64,000 bases of DNA from CALMEE01 sp041748315 (GTDB lineage: Bacteria > Planctomycetota > Planctomycetia > Pirellulales > Pirellulaceae): NCBI GenBank assembly GCA_041748315.1, contig JBGTDM010000154.1, positions 11,055 through 75,054 of the forward strand, given 5' to 3'. The notes beneath the pieces are model-generated. The model made no database searches. It had not been told where the DNA came from and saw nothing but the letters and a program-made list of their open reading frames with translations. Positions 27,020 to 35,543 of the stretch are shown here, piece after piece. The first letter of the stretch is position 1, and the number at the start of each line of letters is the position of its first letter. Both the position numbers and the translations under genes were made by a program.

Positions 27020-27820
27020 TCAGGCGGGGTCGTGGAGTAATCGCCCTTCCATCCCTCCGCTGACGACCAGGTTTTGACCGGTGATATGACCAGCCAGCTT
27101 CGGTGAACTGAGAAACACCACAGCGTTGGCAATATCTTGCGGCGTCCCCACTTTGCCCATCGCAATCGTGGCCAATGCTTGCTTTATCGCGATGCCGTCA
27201 TCGGCAAATTTTTTGGTCATCGGCGTCACGACCCATCCTGGACTGACGGAATTTACACGTCCCTGAGCCGTCAAGTTAACGATTTCATTTTTTAAGGTGT
27301 ACATTAGCCCGCCAATCAACCCGCTTTTCGCGGAGGCATAATCGCCATGTCCAGCCTCGCCGAAAATTCCGGCCGTTGATCCGATCAATACAATCGATGG
27401 CTCGATGGTTTTAGCTTGTCGGATCAAACCCATAAACGCCCGGCAACAAAGGAACACAGAAGTGATATCAATAGCCAACGTTCGTTTCCATTGCTCGACG
27501 GTCATATCGACAATCGGCACATGTTCCGGTGGCCATACGCCTGCATTGCACACTAAATGATCGATCGAGCCAAAGCGTTGAACTGCTCCATGAAACAATT
27601 GCTGGACGGAGGTTTCTTCCGTCAGATCGGCTTGGAGCGCGATCGCATGGGCCGCTCCCAGCCGTTCGACCAACGCGGAAGCTCGTTGTTCGTTACCGTG
27701 GAAATGTACCACGACATTAGCTCCCTCTGCTGCAAACGTTGACGCGATTTCATAACCGATTCCGCCACTGGCTCCGGTAACGACCACCGTGCGATTTTTT
27801 AACCCACTATCCATTCTCAT
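27020..27820 (-). CDS. Short-chain dehydrogenase/reductase
   Basis: A 266-residue classical SDR. The cofactor motif TGASGGIG starts at residue 15, NNAG appears as CNAG near residue 91, and the catalytic set is Ser148, Tyr161 and Lys165 (YASAK). The tail GHITGQNLVVSGGMEGRLL is typical of FabG-like reductases. The substrate is unknown; FabG itself is less likely, because there is no fatty acid synthesis gene nearby. It is convergent with lysK, with only 56 bases between stop codons. Confidence 0.9.
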   Translation of the reverse strand: MRMDSGLKNRTVVVTGASGGIGYEIASTFAAEGANVVVHFHGNEQRASALVERLGAAHAIALQADLTEETSVQQLFHGAVQRFGSIDHLVCNAGVWPPEHVPIVDMTVEQWKRTLAIDITSVFLCCRAFMGLIRQAKTIEPSIVLIGSTAGIFGEAGHGDYASAKSGLIGGLMYTLKNEIVNLTAQGRVNSVSPGWVVTPMTKKFADDGIAIKQALATIAMGKVGTPQDIANAVVFLSSPKLAGHITGQNLVVSGGMEGRLLHDPA

Positions 27821-28079
27821 TTCACCTTGGTCTACAACTGCTTCAAATCGTTAAGGGACTTATCCTAAACCGTCATGCACAAAGATTCCAGTGCAGCCGT
27901 AAGTGCAAGACCATAGGCCGACCCCAAGTGAACTCGATTGGCATGGACCGGTGGTTCGGTTGACACTCCTGCGATTGCATGGGATTCAGGTCGACCGCGA
28001 ATTTCCATCCATTGTTGGCCTGAAACCTAAGATATTTGGTGCCGAAAGGGTTTCAGTATCGAGCAGAAAACGTCAGCCC

Positions 28080-29351
28080 CTAGCCGTGAGTGATCTGACG
28101 GATGTCGATCAAGTGCATTTGGCGACCTGCTCCGGTATGTGGTGAGTCGATGCAAATCCAGTTTCCGTCGGGGCTGTGTCGAGGATGCGTATCGCACCGC
28201 CATTCGCCTCGATAATCGACCGGCAAATGAAACCCGCCCAACGAGATGCGCCGGCCGGTTGCGACCTCGTATAGATAAACCTCCTGCTTGCGATCGGGGC
28301 CTTGAGGGTACGTGTCGTTGACGATCCAGCGATTACCGGGCAGATAGGTGCAATGGCCATCACGAGTCATAACGTCGTCGCCAACGGCTTGCATTTCTCC
28401 GTCGTTGGCGTCTTCCATCAAGTAAAAGGCGTCCCCCGCGGAAGCGTGTCGGGTCCAGGCAAGAATGTGCTTCGGATCGCGCCAGATAAAGTGTGAGACC
28501 ATCCCGGAGCCTGGATTGATCTCACGCAGATCGCTCCCATCCAAGCCGACGGTGAACATTCGCGTTGCCCATCGTCCTGGTGTCGTCCGCCAGCGATGCA
28601 GGAAGATGGTTCGTTTTCCATCAGGCGACACTAATAGATGATTAAACCAATGCTTACCTTCACCAAATCCCCCCGGATAAGGCACGTCGATGATGTCAGC
28701 CAACGAAACCAGCATCTTGATCTTGTCGTTCTCAATATCGATTCGCTGGATACCGATTTCCTTGGGTGAGGGTTGGTCGTGCCAGGGATCTAACAAACTT
28801 GCATATCCGTAACCGGGGCGCATGTCGTTGATCCGTCGGAAATCGGTCGTGACGGCGTCGTTGCCGACCGGGCTGAGCGAATAGATGGCCTGAGACAAGG
28901 TCGTTCGCTCGCCACTCGAGACGTCCTGAATGTGAGAGACGAACTGACCATCAATTCGGTCATTGTAGATCACATGCTTTTCCGATCCCGGAACCCACTG
29001 CAACATGCAGCCCTGCTGCCAACACCAAGAGTGCGATCGTCCCAGCGAGATCCATCGGTCGTTGTCTTGCAAGTCGACCATCCCGATCTCGATCGAATCT
29101 GAAGCAGTCGGCGATCGATGTTCAAACTCGACCGCATTACCTAAACAGTACCGAACCGCTGGGTCGAATTGTAATTTGTCGTAGTATGCGAACCAATGAT
29201 ACTTGGGGCCTCGAGTGATTGTTCGGATGGGAAAATCCCCCTCAGTCTCCTGTCTCCATGAACAGCGTGGTGAGCCGACCACTAGGGCGGTCGCAGAAAG
29301 TCCAATCGCGGGCATTGTCGTTCGAAAAAACTCGCGGCGCGAAACACTCAT
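28080..29351 (-). CDS. Tat-exported beta-propeller protein, oligogalacturonate lyase-like
   Basis: A 423-residue protein with a twin-arginine signal at the start (SRREFFRTTMP plus hydrophobic stretch) and then a propeller-like fold. Repeated elements such as HLLVSPDGKRTIFLHRW and HPRHSPDGNWICIDSPH resemble WD40-like TolB-type blades. The order of motifs recalls the oligogalacturonate lyase/PD40 group. Whether lyase residues are present cannot be judged by eye, so I do not assign an activity. It lies downstream of the sulfotransferase and exporter genes on the same strand but behind a 327-base gap. Confidence 0.65.
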   Translation of the reverse strand: MSVSRREFFRTTMPAIGLSATALVVGSPRCSWRQETEGDFPIRTITRGPKYHWFAYYDKLQFDPAVRYCLGNAVEFEHRSPTASDSIEIGMVDLQDNDRWISLGRSHSWCWQQGCMLQWVPGSEKHVIYNDRIDGQFVSHIQDVSSGERTTLSQAIYSLSPVGNDAVTTDFRRINDMRPGYGYASLLDPWHDQPSPKEIGIQRIDIENDKIKMLVSLADIIDVPYPGGFGEGKHWFNHLLVSPDGKRTIFLHRWRTTPGRWATRMFTVGLDGSDLREINPGSGMVSHFIWRDPKHILAWTRHASAGDAFYLMEDANDGEMQAVGDDVMTRDGHCTYLPGNRWIVNDTYPQGPDRKQEVYLYEVATGRRISLGGFHLPVDYRGEWRCDTHPRHSPDGNWICIDSPHTGAGRQMHLIDIRQITHG

Positions 29352-29678
29352 GGTAAACTCCGATCATGGGGAAATGGGGTAGTCCTAGGTTTGATCTAAA
29401 GAGCCGTAGGAGTCATTGACGCTTGAAATGTTGACGACCATTGGTCGAACGCGTCGGTTTTTTTCACCTCATTGGAAATATTCGTAGGCGCGAGTAAATC
29501 GTACGTACGGCTGAGTCAACACATTTGATTTTGTCGCGTCCCTGTATCAGCTGGAATTTCGGAATCTTGGTTAACATAATCCAATTATAAGCGGTTTTCC
29601 ATGCCCAAGAATCGAAGAGATTTACGGCTCAGCCGATCGCCGATCATGTGAGGCGGTTTTTAAACGACCGAGTTCCCT
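29352..29678. other. Intergenic region, nothing recognised
   Basis: 327 bases between the sulfotransferase gene and the Tat-exported propeller gene. It is AT-rich compared with neighbouring genes and probably holds the promoter of the propeller gene. No hairpin terminator was found. Confidence 0.45.
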
Positions 29679-30926
29679 TTAGTAGCCCAAGAGTTGATCG
29701 ACATCATTGCGGTTGTCGAGTTCCCGGGTCAAATCGAAACAGATCGCGACTCGCTCAAACCATTCACGAATTCGTGGATCTTCACATTTCAACAGGTGTT
29801 GGAAGTAGCTCTCCTCGCCTTCAAACTGGAAGGGTCGCGGAAAGAGTACTTGAATCCGCTCATTGTCCAGCCAGTAATCCATCGATGCGTAAACGGCTGA
29901 CGAACGCAGCCGGAATCGACACAAATCGAATGGTATTGTTGCTTGCACAGGCAACGAGTCCAGCCACGTAGAATCGGATTCATACCCCAGATACGCGAGC
30001 AACTCACAGTATTCCGATGAAAAATGGCTGGCGTCAGTTTGCTGGAGATGGGTCCTCCATTCTTCGGAAACCCCTTTGCGGACAAACGAATCAGTTTGCT
30101 CCGAATTCGAACCGGTCAGTTTTGAGAATTGATACTTGGCAGCGATCCGTTGGATGCTGGCCGGATCATAAGGTACTTGGATCCAATCCAGGATGCCCAT
30201 CAACTCGTTTACGGTGTCCGACAACAGTGACTCGTATTTGACAGTTCGTAACCGCTCTCGATCACCCTCGAATGCCATTCGATAATAGTCGAGCTGTCGT
30301 TGTATTCGATCGGTTAGAAACGCCTCCCGCCAATCTTCGCGTCGGTGATATTTTCGGTGACCTCCCGTCTCAGATACGAACCAATCTAGATGTCTTGCGG
30401 TCAAGACTCCCATATCATGATAGAAATACGAGACCAAAGCGTCGCGTGGATCTCGTATCAGCCAGATGGCCGCGAACGAAGGGAACTGGCGGTCGAGTGT
30501 TTTTGCAGGCATATGTTTCGAAGGCAAGAAACATATCGCGGGGATTTCTACTTCGACACTGGAGCTATAACAGAATTCGGCGAGCATTGCCCGCAGTTCC
30601 GGCAGTTCGTTGTACGCTCGGTTACCGCGCGCCTGGTTCCAACGTATTCTTCGGGCCAGTTCGGAGATGACCGTTGTGGGGACCTCATGTTCTTTAAACC
30701 GATTGGCAGCCATGGGTGCAATTAACCGCTCGGCAAGCTGCGAAGCGGTAACCATCGGCTCAGTTGTGGAGACGAGCGACAATGCATTGAGCAGATCATG
30801 CAAACACAAATAACGCGCTAATGGGTTGCACGCGATGTGCTGCTCCGACAGCCAATGCGTCAGCATGGTCACCAGCCAACTGTTGCCTGACTTGTGAATA
30901 CCGGTTGTGGTCAAAAAGCGGGTCAT
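29679..30926 (-). CDS. Sulfotransferase domain protein
   Basis: A 415-residue cytosolic-type sulfotransferase. The 5'-phosphosulfate-binding loop is GIHKSGNSWL with Lys12 and Ser13, close to the N-terminus, and the 3'-phosphate-binding segment is LIRDPRDALVSYFYH at about residue 157-170. Both are needed for binding PAPS. The acceptor is not known. The start is the ATG at 30926; a TTG six codons upstream would overlap the ABC transporter stop as TTGA and is also possible. The gene follows directly behind the exporter genes, which suggests that the exported glycan or its precursor is the acceptor. Confidence 0.88.
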   Translation of the reverse strand: MTRFLTTTGIHKSGNSWLVTMLTHWLSEQHIACNPLARYLCLHDLLNALSLVSTTEPMVTASQLAERLIAPMAANRFKEHEVPTTVISELARRIRWNQARGNRAYNELPELRAMLAEFCYSSSVEVEIPAICFLPSKHMPAKTLDRQFPSFAAIWLIRDPRDALVSYFYHDMGVLTARHLDWFVSETGGHRKYHRREDWREAFLTDRIQRQLDYYRMAFEGDRERLRTVKYESLLSDTVNELMGILDWIQVPYDPASIQRIAAKYQFSKLTGSNSEQTDSFVRKGVSEEWRTHLQQTDASHFSSEYCELLAYLGYESDSTWLDSLPVQATIPFDLCRFRLRSSAVYASMDYWLDNERIQVLFPRPFQFEGEESYFQHLLKCEDPRIREWFERVAICFDLTRELDNRNDVDQLLGY

Positions 30927-30940
30927 AGCGGCTGCCTGAT

Positions 30941-32185
30941 TCAAGCGCGGTCGTTGTGAAGCCGTTCAATTTTCCAAGCGTGGTCAAAGCGGATCATACC
31001 GTCTTCTCCCATTGCAAAGCTGTTCGGTTGGGGTCCGACGACTTGGAACGCGGCTCCAGGATGTCGCCGATCGATAAAGTGTTCCAAATCAGCCCCATAT
31101 AGGGCAACGTTAAGTGTATAGGCACCCATCAACAGTGGAAGATCGGGCATTTCGACAATCAGCGTCGATCCGGGGGGCTCCAGGTTGAATCGAAAATCTT
31201 GCAGCCGAGTCGAAAATCCGCCGAGCACTCCGCCATACGGCGATTCTAAGAAAACTCTAACCCGCGCGTCTTTCACCGGTTGGTTGCATCGTATGTCAAT
31301 TTCACCTCGCAATGCCTGGCCCGTGTACAAGTGGTCGCTGCCATCGATTCCGTTGCTGACGCGAATCGATTCAATCGAAGCCTCGCCGGACGTTGATGGT
31401 TGGTGTTGTTGTGGCCGATCTTCGATCAGCAGTTTTTCGTATAGTGCAGCACCTTGGGGGAACTCGCCATCAAACACCATCCGATGGTCATGCATAACGA
31501 TGGAGCGATTGCAGACCCGGTTGAGTTGACTCACCGCATGAGAAACGATGATCAACGCCAACCCTTCGTCGACCAGATTGAGTATGTGCTTAAAGCACTT
31601 CATGCGAAAGCCGACATCGCCCACTGCGAGGACCTCGTCGATCAGCAATAATTGTGGTCGCAAATGTGCCGCAACGGCGAATCCGAGCCGCAGCCTCATT
31701 CCAGAGCTGTAGGTTCGTACCGGCTCATCAATCACGTCGGCGAGCTCGGAGAAATCCGTAATTTCTTCAAAGCGTTCCTCGATTTCCCGTTTTGACAATC
31801 CGAGTAGCGTTCCATTAACGAATACATTTTCGCGTCCGGTGAGAATTGGATTGAAGCCTGTACCCAATTCGATCAGTGCCCCTAATCGCCCGCGAATTGT
31901 GATCTTCCCGGTATCGGGTTTAAACAATCCGGCGAGCATTTTGAGCAGCGTGCTTTTTCCAGCCCCGTTCGGCCCCAGCAGCGCGACACATTCACCTGGA
32001 CGCACATTGAACGTCACGCGATCGACGGCAAAAAACTCGCCTGCACGCAATTTGCCACGTCGTTCCCCAGCGCTACCAGTGAACTCGCTAAACAGATCTC
32101 GTACGCCATAGCGCAATGATCGCTTAAGGTTTCGGCAGTACTTTTTTGAAACGTTCTCGACTTGAACGACTGGGTCGCGTGTCAT
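30941..32185 (-). CDS. Polysaccharide ABC transporter ATP-binding protein (Wzt-like)
   Basis: A 414-residue ATPase of an ABC-2 glycan exporter. Walker A is GPNGAGKST at 71-79, the signature YSSGMRLR around 159-166, and Walker B LLLIDEVLAVGD ending near 190. After residue about 250 comes an extra beta-rich C-terminal domain (QALRGEIDIRC, ARVRVFLESPYGGVLGG, GAYTLNVALYG), the position of the glycan-binding domain in Wzt proteins that recognise the finished chain end. The permease lies 58 bases upstream and the sulfotransferase follows without a gap, so the three genes are probably one operon. Confidence 0.92.
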   Translation of the reverse strand: MTRDPVVQVENVSKKYCRNLKRSLRYGVRDLFSEFTGSAGERRGKLRAGEFFAVDRVTFNVRPGECVALLGPNGAGKSTLLKMLAGLFKPDTGKITIRGRLGALIELGTGFNPILTGRENVFVNGTLLGLSKREIEERFEEITDFSELADVIDEPVRTYSSGMRLRLGFAVAAHLRPQLLLIDEVLAVGDVGFRMKCFKHILNLVDEGLALIIVSHAVSQLNRVCNRSIVMHDHRMVFDGEFPQGAALYEKLLIEDRPQQHQPSTSGEASIESIRVSNGIDGSDHLYTGQALRGEIDIRCNQPVKDARVRVFLESPYGGVLGGFSTRLQDFRFNLEPPGSTLIVEMPDLPLLMGAYTLNVALYGADLEHFIDRRHPGAAFQVVGPQPNSFAMGEDGMIRFDHAWKIERLHNDRA

Positions 32186-32243
32186 GTGATTTTCTGTGAA
32201 TGTCGTTCCTGTTCAATGTCAATAACAACGGTCACGTGTTGAC

Positions 32244-33179
32244 CTAACTGGAGACTCGCTCGACTAAAATCGGAATTGCGACTCGATAGACGACGAGTCC
32301 CAACAGAAAAATAGGGATGGCGATAACCCCATAGATTCCAGCAGCAAACGCATGCCCAGATTCTCCCAGGACCAATAAGTCGCGAGCCCAAAGCAACAGC
32401 GGACTGGCTGGATTGGCCCAGTTAATCGGGTTGTTTGCCCAGTTCTCGGGGGGCGGATAGACAATTTGCGTTGCGATCATCCATAACGGTGTGATGACCG
32501 TTAGGAATCGCCCGACATCCTGGTACAACATTCCGCCCGGCATCAGCAGGCAGCCCAATCCGACACTGAGTAGCACCAACGCTAATGCGGCAATGGGCAC
32601 CCAAAGATGCACGAACTCAGGCGTGATACCAAACCAGATTAGAAACGGGACGAGAACAATTGAGCGGATGAATAGATTGAACAAGACTTCATAGATGCCT
32701 ACCATCAAGATCGACTCCCGAGGAAACCGCAGTTTGCTCAACATGAATCGATTCGCTTGCACGGAATTTAATGGGGCTTGGAGCCCATCGATAAATGCCT
32801 GCCAGAGAACCATTCCGGTCAACACATAGATCAAGTACTTGGGCCCAATTTTTTCAGCGAAATCCGTGACGCCGCTTGTTGACAGGAACACCCACAATGC
32901 CGTATTGGCCAGTGGCGGAAGAAATGCCCAAAACAGTCCCAGAAAGGTTTGACGATATAGTCCTTTGATATTTCGAACGAACATCCGCCAAGCCAGTGCG
33001 CGACCGTCGAGTACATTTTGGACGATTTCTCGGCAAAGCTGAACTGGGTTACGCAGCGCCGACTGCGGCGTGAACTCGATAACCTTGGTGGCCTGCAAAT
33101 CCGACGGGTCTGCGTGACCAAGCGGGCTGGACGTCGAGCCTGATTGAGGAGTGTCATCTGTTTTAGATTTCGACCGCAT
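32244..33179 (-). CDS. Polysaccharide ABC transporter permease (Wzm-like)
   Basis: A 311-residue ABC-2 type membrane protein with about six membrane segments after a hydrophilic N-terminal tail of some 50 residues. The segment FVRNIKGLYRQTFLGLFWAFLPPLANTALWVFL is the characteristic start of O-antigen and capsule exporter permeases (split here only for reading: RNIKGLYRQTFLGLFW and PPLANTALW). It pairs with the Wzt-like ATPase gene downstream. The substrate is a lipid-linked glycan, of unknown composition. Confidence 0.9.
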   Translation of the reverse strand: MRSKSKTDDTPQSGSTSSPLGHADPSDLQATKVIEFTPQSALRNPVQLCREIVQNVLDGRALAWRMFVRNIKGLYRQTFLGLFWAFLPPLANTALWVFLSTSGVTDFAEKIGPKYLIYVLTGMVLWQAFIDGLQAPLNSVQANRFMLSKLRFPRESILMVGIYEVLFNLFIRSIVLVPFLIWFGITPEFVHLWVPIAALALVLLSVGLGCLLMPGGMLYQDVGRFLTVITPLWMIATQIVYPPPENWANNPINWANPASPLLLWARDLLVLGESGHAFAAGIYGVIAIPIFLLGLVVYRVAIPILVERVSS

Positions 33180-33340
33180 CGCAATGTTGTCTGAGATGAC
33201 TGAAATAAGTAGCTTAAAGCAGCAGACGGTTATAGTACAGGATCATCGGTAAACTGGTTCAGTTGGCCTGCACGCCTCTCAAATCAAATCGTTTCGAACT
33301 TGACGGCGGTACGCATTAAAATCGGCAAAGTCCGCCAAAT

Positions 33341-33370
33341 AAAAAAACTTGGTCCGATTAGGACCAAGTT
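33341..33370 (-). terminator. Intrinsic terminator of the DUF6263-like gene
   Basis: Read on the minus strand: AACTTGGTCC, a five-base loop, GGACCAAGTT and then a run of T. The stem is ten perfect base pairs and the T-run about seven. It lies about 65 bases after the stop codon of the gene starting at 34337. Confidence 0.85.
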
Positions 33371-33434
33371 TAGCGTTATTCAGGTCGCAAGCTGATGATT
33401 TTATCGCCAGCTTGCAATTTTCGGGAATGACTTT

Positions 33435-34337
33435 CTAGTCCTTGACCAGAGTCACCTTGACCTTGGTTTTTATATCACTTGAAACGGACATTTCCATGCC
33501 CATGGCATCGATCAGCATGTCCATTTTTTGCGCCATTTCGGCTTTGGTCATGTAGCCATTATTGTTATCGAACCAAATCTGGCCGGTTGATTCAATGGAT
33601 TCCAGTTCAGCGCTTCCTCCGCCTGGAATTTCAAATTCATCCATTTCAATATTTGAGGTGACACCGATTTTATGCAGCGAGATGCCACCATCGTCTTCAT
33701 TGCCCACATACTTATACTTGTTGTCAACCTTCATTGTACCGATGGATTTCACCGTCGTTGCATTCTCCCATTCCGAACCGACGGAAACGGCTTCTTCAGG
33801 GAAAACCAGTGAGGCTTGCTTGGTAAATTGCTCGATCATTTCCGGGCCCATACCTCCCATACCCATCCCCATGGCGCCGCTCATGCCTTCCTTCACGTCA
33901 TCGGGCACGACAACATCAGAGACATTGCCCATACGGTCCATCACAAACGTAATTTCAGCGTCGATCATCGGAGAAATGCCTGCGGCGATTTGCGCGGCCA
34001 TGCCCTCGCCTTCACCCTCATCGCTGTCGTATTCCAGTTGCATCATAGGTGAATCCATGTTCATTTTCATTCGTGTGATTGTCTGAGCAATTGTGAACTT
34101 ATCGCCATCGACACTTTTGACCAGCCACTCCATCGTCACATTTTGCACAATCCCCATTTCCATTTGAAAGGTGGCAATTTTTTGATTTTGATCAACGGTC
34201 GTTTCGATCATGAATTTTTGACCTTCCTTTAAATTCCATCGAAGGACGTTGTCTTGAGCATAGGTTGTCGCACTCGACGACAAACAGATCGCAAAAATCG
34301 TAAAAGCCGAGCAAGCTCGTAAAGTAAAACGGTTCAT
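33435..34337 (-). CDS. Exported protein, DUF6263-like
   Basis: A 300-residue protein with a clear signal peptide (residues 1-27, ending ATTYAQ). The mature part is beta-rich with repeated phrases: LRWNLKEGQKFMIET at the start, VTMEWLVKSVDGDKFTIAQTI, a methionine/glycine-rich stretch GAMGMGMGGMG near residue 150, and a closing VSSDIKTKVKVTLVKD. This is the pattern of planctomycete DUF6263 proteins, whose function is unknown. A strong terminator follows. The next gene upstream is far away, so it is probably transcribed alone. Confidence 0.75.
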   Translation of the reverse strand: MNRFTLRACSAFTIFAICLSSSATTYAQDNVLRWNLKEGQKFMIETTVDQNQKIATFQMEMGIVQNVTMEWLVKSVDGDKFTIAQTITRMKMNMDSPMMQLEYDSDEGEGEGMAAQIAAGISPMIDAEITFVMDRMGNVSDVVVPDDVKEGMSGAMGMGMGGMGPEMIEQFTKQASLVFPEEAVSVGSEWENATTVKSIGTMKVDNKYKYVGNEDDGGISLHKIGVTSNIEMDEFEIPGGGSAELESIESTGQIWFDNNNGYMTKAEMAQKMDMLIDAMGMEMSVSSDIKTKVKVTLVKD

Positions 34338-34850
34338 TAAGGTTAGCCTTTCGATAGAAGTTTACAGCAAAAATTGTTAAGGAATTTCGGGAGGTTAACA
34401 GGTTACCGGATCGCCCGATAACCTGGACCATCAAAGGAAGTGTTCTCTAAGTTCGGAACCAGACGGCGACAATCACTGGGTGTGAATGACGGACTTGGCT
34501 CCTCGCATCCCGCAAGGTTGAACGCGCTATATATCCTAAGCGTCAGACCTTGGATGGAAAAGGGACGAGGGTCATCGACACTTTCAGAAACGGTCACGAA
34601 ATACTGTTTCTGATTGCAGATTCCATCAAATTGCCGGTATGGCAAATTTTAACATACAGCGATTGAATACTCGATCTGCTGATTTCAGATGTTCCAGCCC
34701 GGTTGCCGAGGGTTAATAGTTAATGCAGGGGCGCGTTTTCCAATGGCTACGGACAACGGCAACCATTGAACCATCGTGCAAAACCCTAACGTCAGCTTGG
34801 TTGTTTCACTTTAGTATCCGCAAATGGCGAAATTGTTCTAAAACCCGCCC
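34338..34850. other. Intergenic region, nothing recognised
   Basis: 513 bases upstream of the DUF6263-like gene. It should contain that gene's promoter. A minus-strand frame of 80 codons at 34403-34645 lacks any protein features. Confidence 0.4.
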
Positions 34851-35141
34851 CTAATGAATGATATCCCACTTCTGTTGAGTTTTGGACTGGGGAATCGCCA
34901 CCGAGTTCCTGTAATCTTGCCAGATTGGGATTTCAATCAAATTCCAAGGTTTTTGTAACGGTTGAACGACCGGTTGTTCTTTCTCTTGTGGCTGCTCCAT
35001 CGGTTGCAAATCAGTGTACGGATCGAGTCGAAGTGTTTTATCTTGAACGGACGGTACCCCCAAAATACTACGTGCGACTAACCCAAGGATGATGCCCAAC
35101 GGTATCAACATCAGTCGAGAATGTACAATTCTTTTGATCAT
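34851..35141 (-). CDS. Small protein with one membrane segment, hypothetical
   Basis: A 96-residue frame with one hydrophobic segment at residues 9-30 (LMLIPLGIILGLVARSILG) and a proline/glutamine-rich tail (LQPMEQPQEKEQPVVQPLQ). The layout of basic start, helix and polar tail looks like a real membrane-anchored protein. I see no ribosome site before the ATG and no known family. It could be a chance frame. Confidence 0.4.
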   Translation of the reverse strand: MIKRIVHSRLMLIPLGIILGLVARSILGVPSVQDKTLRLDPYTDLQPMEQPQEKEQPVVQPLQKPWNLIEIPIWQDYRNSVAIPQSKTQQKWDIIH

Positions 35142-35543
35142 GGACTTATTGAGTACGAACAGCTTCAGAGGCCGGTTTATACAGAATTCCGCCTTCGGTT
35201 CTTGATGAGTTCAGTACTGGCGACGCGCGCGACCGACTAGGGCTTTGTCCAAGTTAGAGATCAGTGTTAGCCGGTGTGCGCTAGCACCCGGTTCAGGCCG
35301 GATCAACCGGAAGCTAGTGCGTTCCGGCTGATACTCAGCAATCCGAACTCTTAATAGTGACAAAGCACTAGATACAACATACCGTAATCTTCCCTTATTG
35401 ACACCGACCCGCGTAGAATATTTGTCAAACGATTCACGGTCAGTGAATTAATCCGCAAGTTTGAACTTGGATTTAAGCATGGTACCCTTGAATTTCCTTG
35501 ACGCCACCATTCGAAACCGCGTCTGAAAACCGAGAGTCGCACA
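35142..35543. other. Intergenic region holding a fold-back repeat
   Basis: 402 bases between the small membrane protein gene (minus) and the WD40 gene (plus). The middle is the 131-bp fold-back element at 35239-35369. The remainder should hold the WD40 gene promoter; none is obvious. Confidence 0.55.
35239..35369. repeat. 131-bp MITE-like fold-back element, copy 2
   Basis: Begins AGGGCTTTGTC and ends GACAAAGCACT. The inner arms lie at 35269-35293 and 35305-35329; they are near reverse complements of each other around an 11-base loop. The whole element is the inverted copy of 2622-2752 and has the same length. Outside the element the sequences of the two loci do not match, which fits independent insertions. 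Confidence 0.75.
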
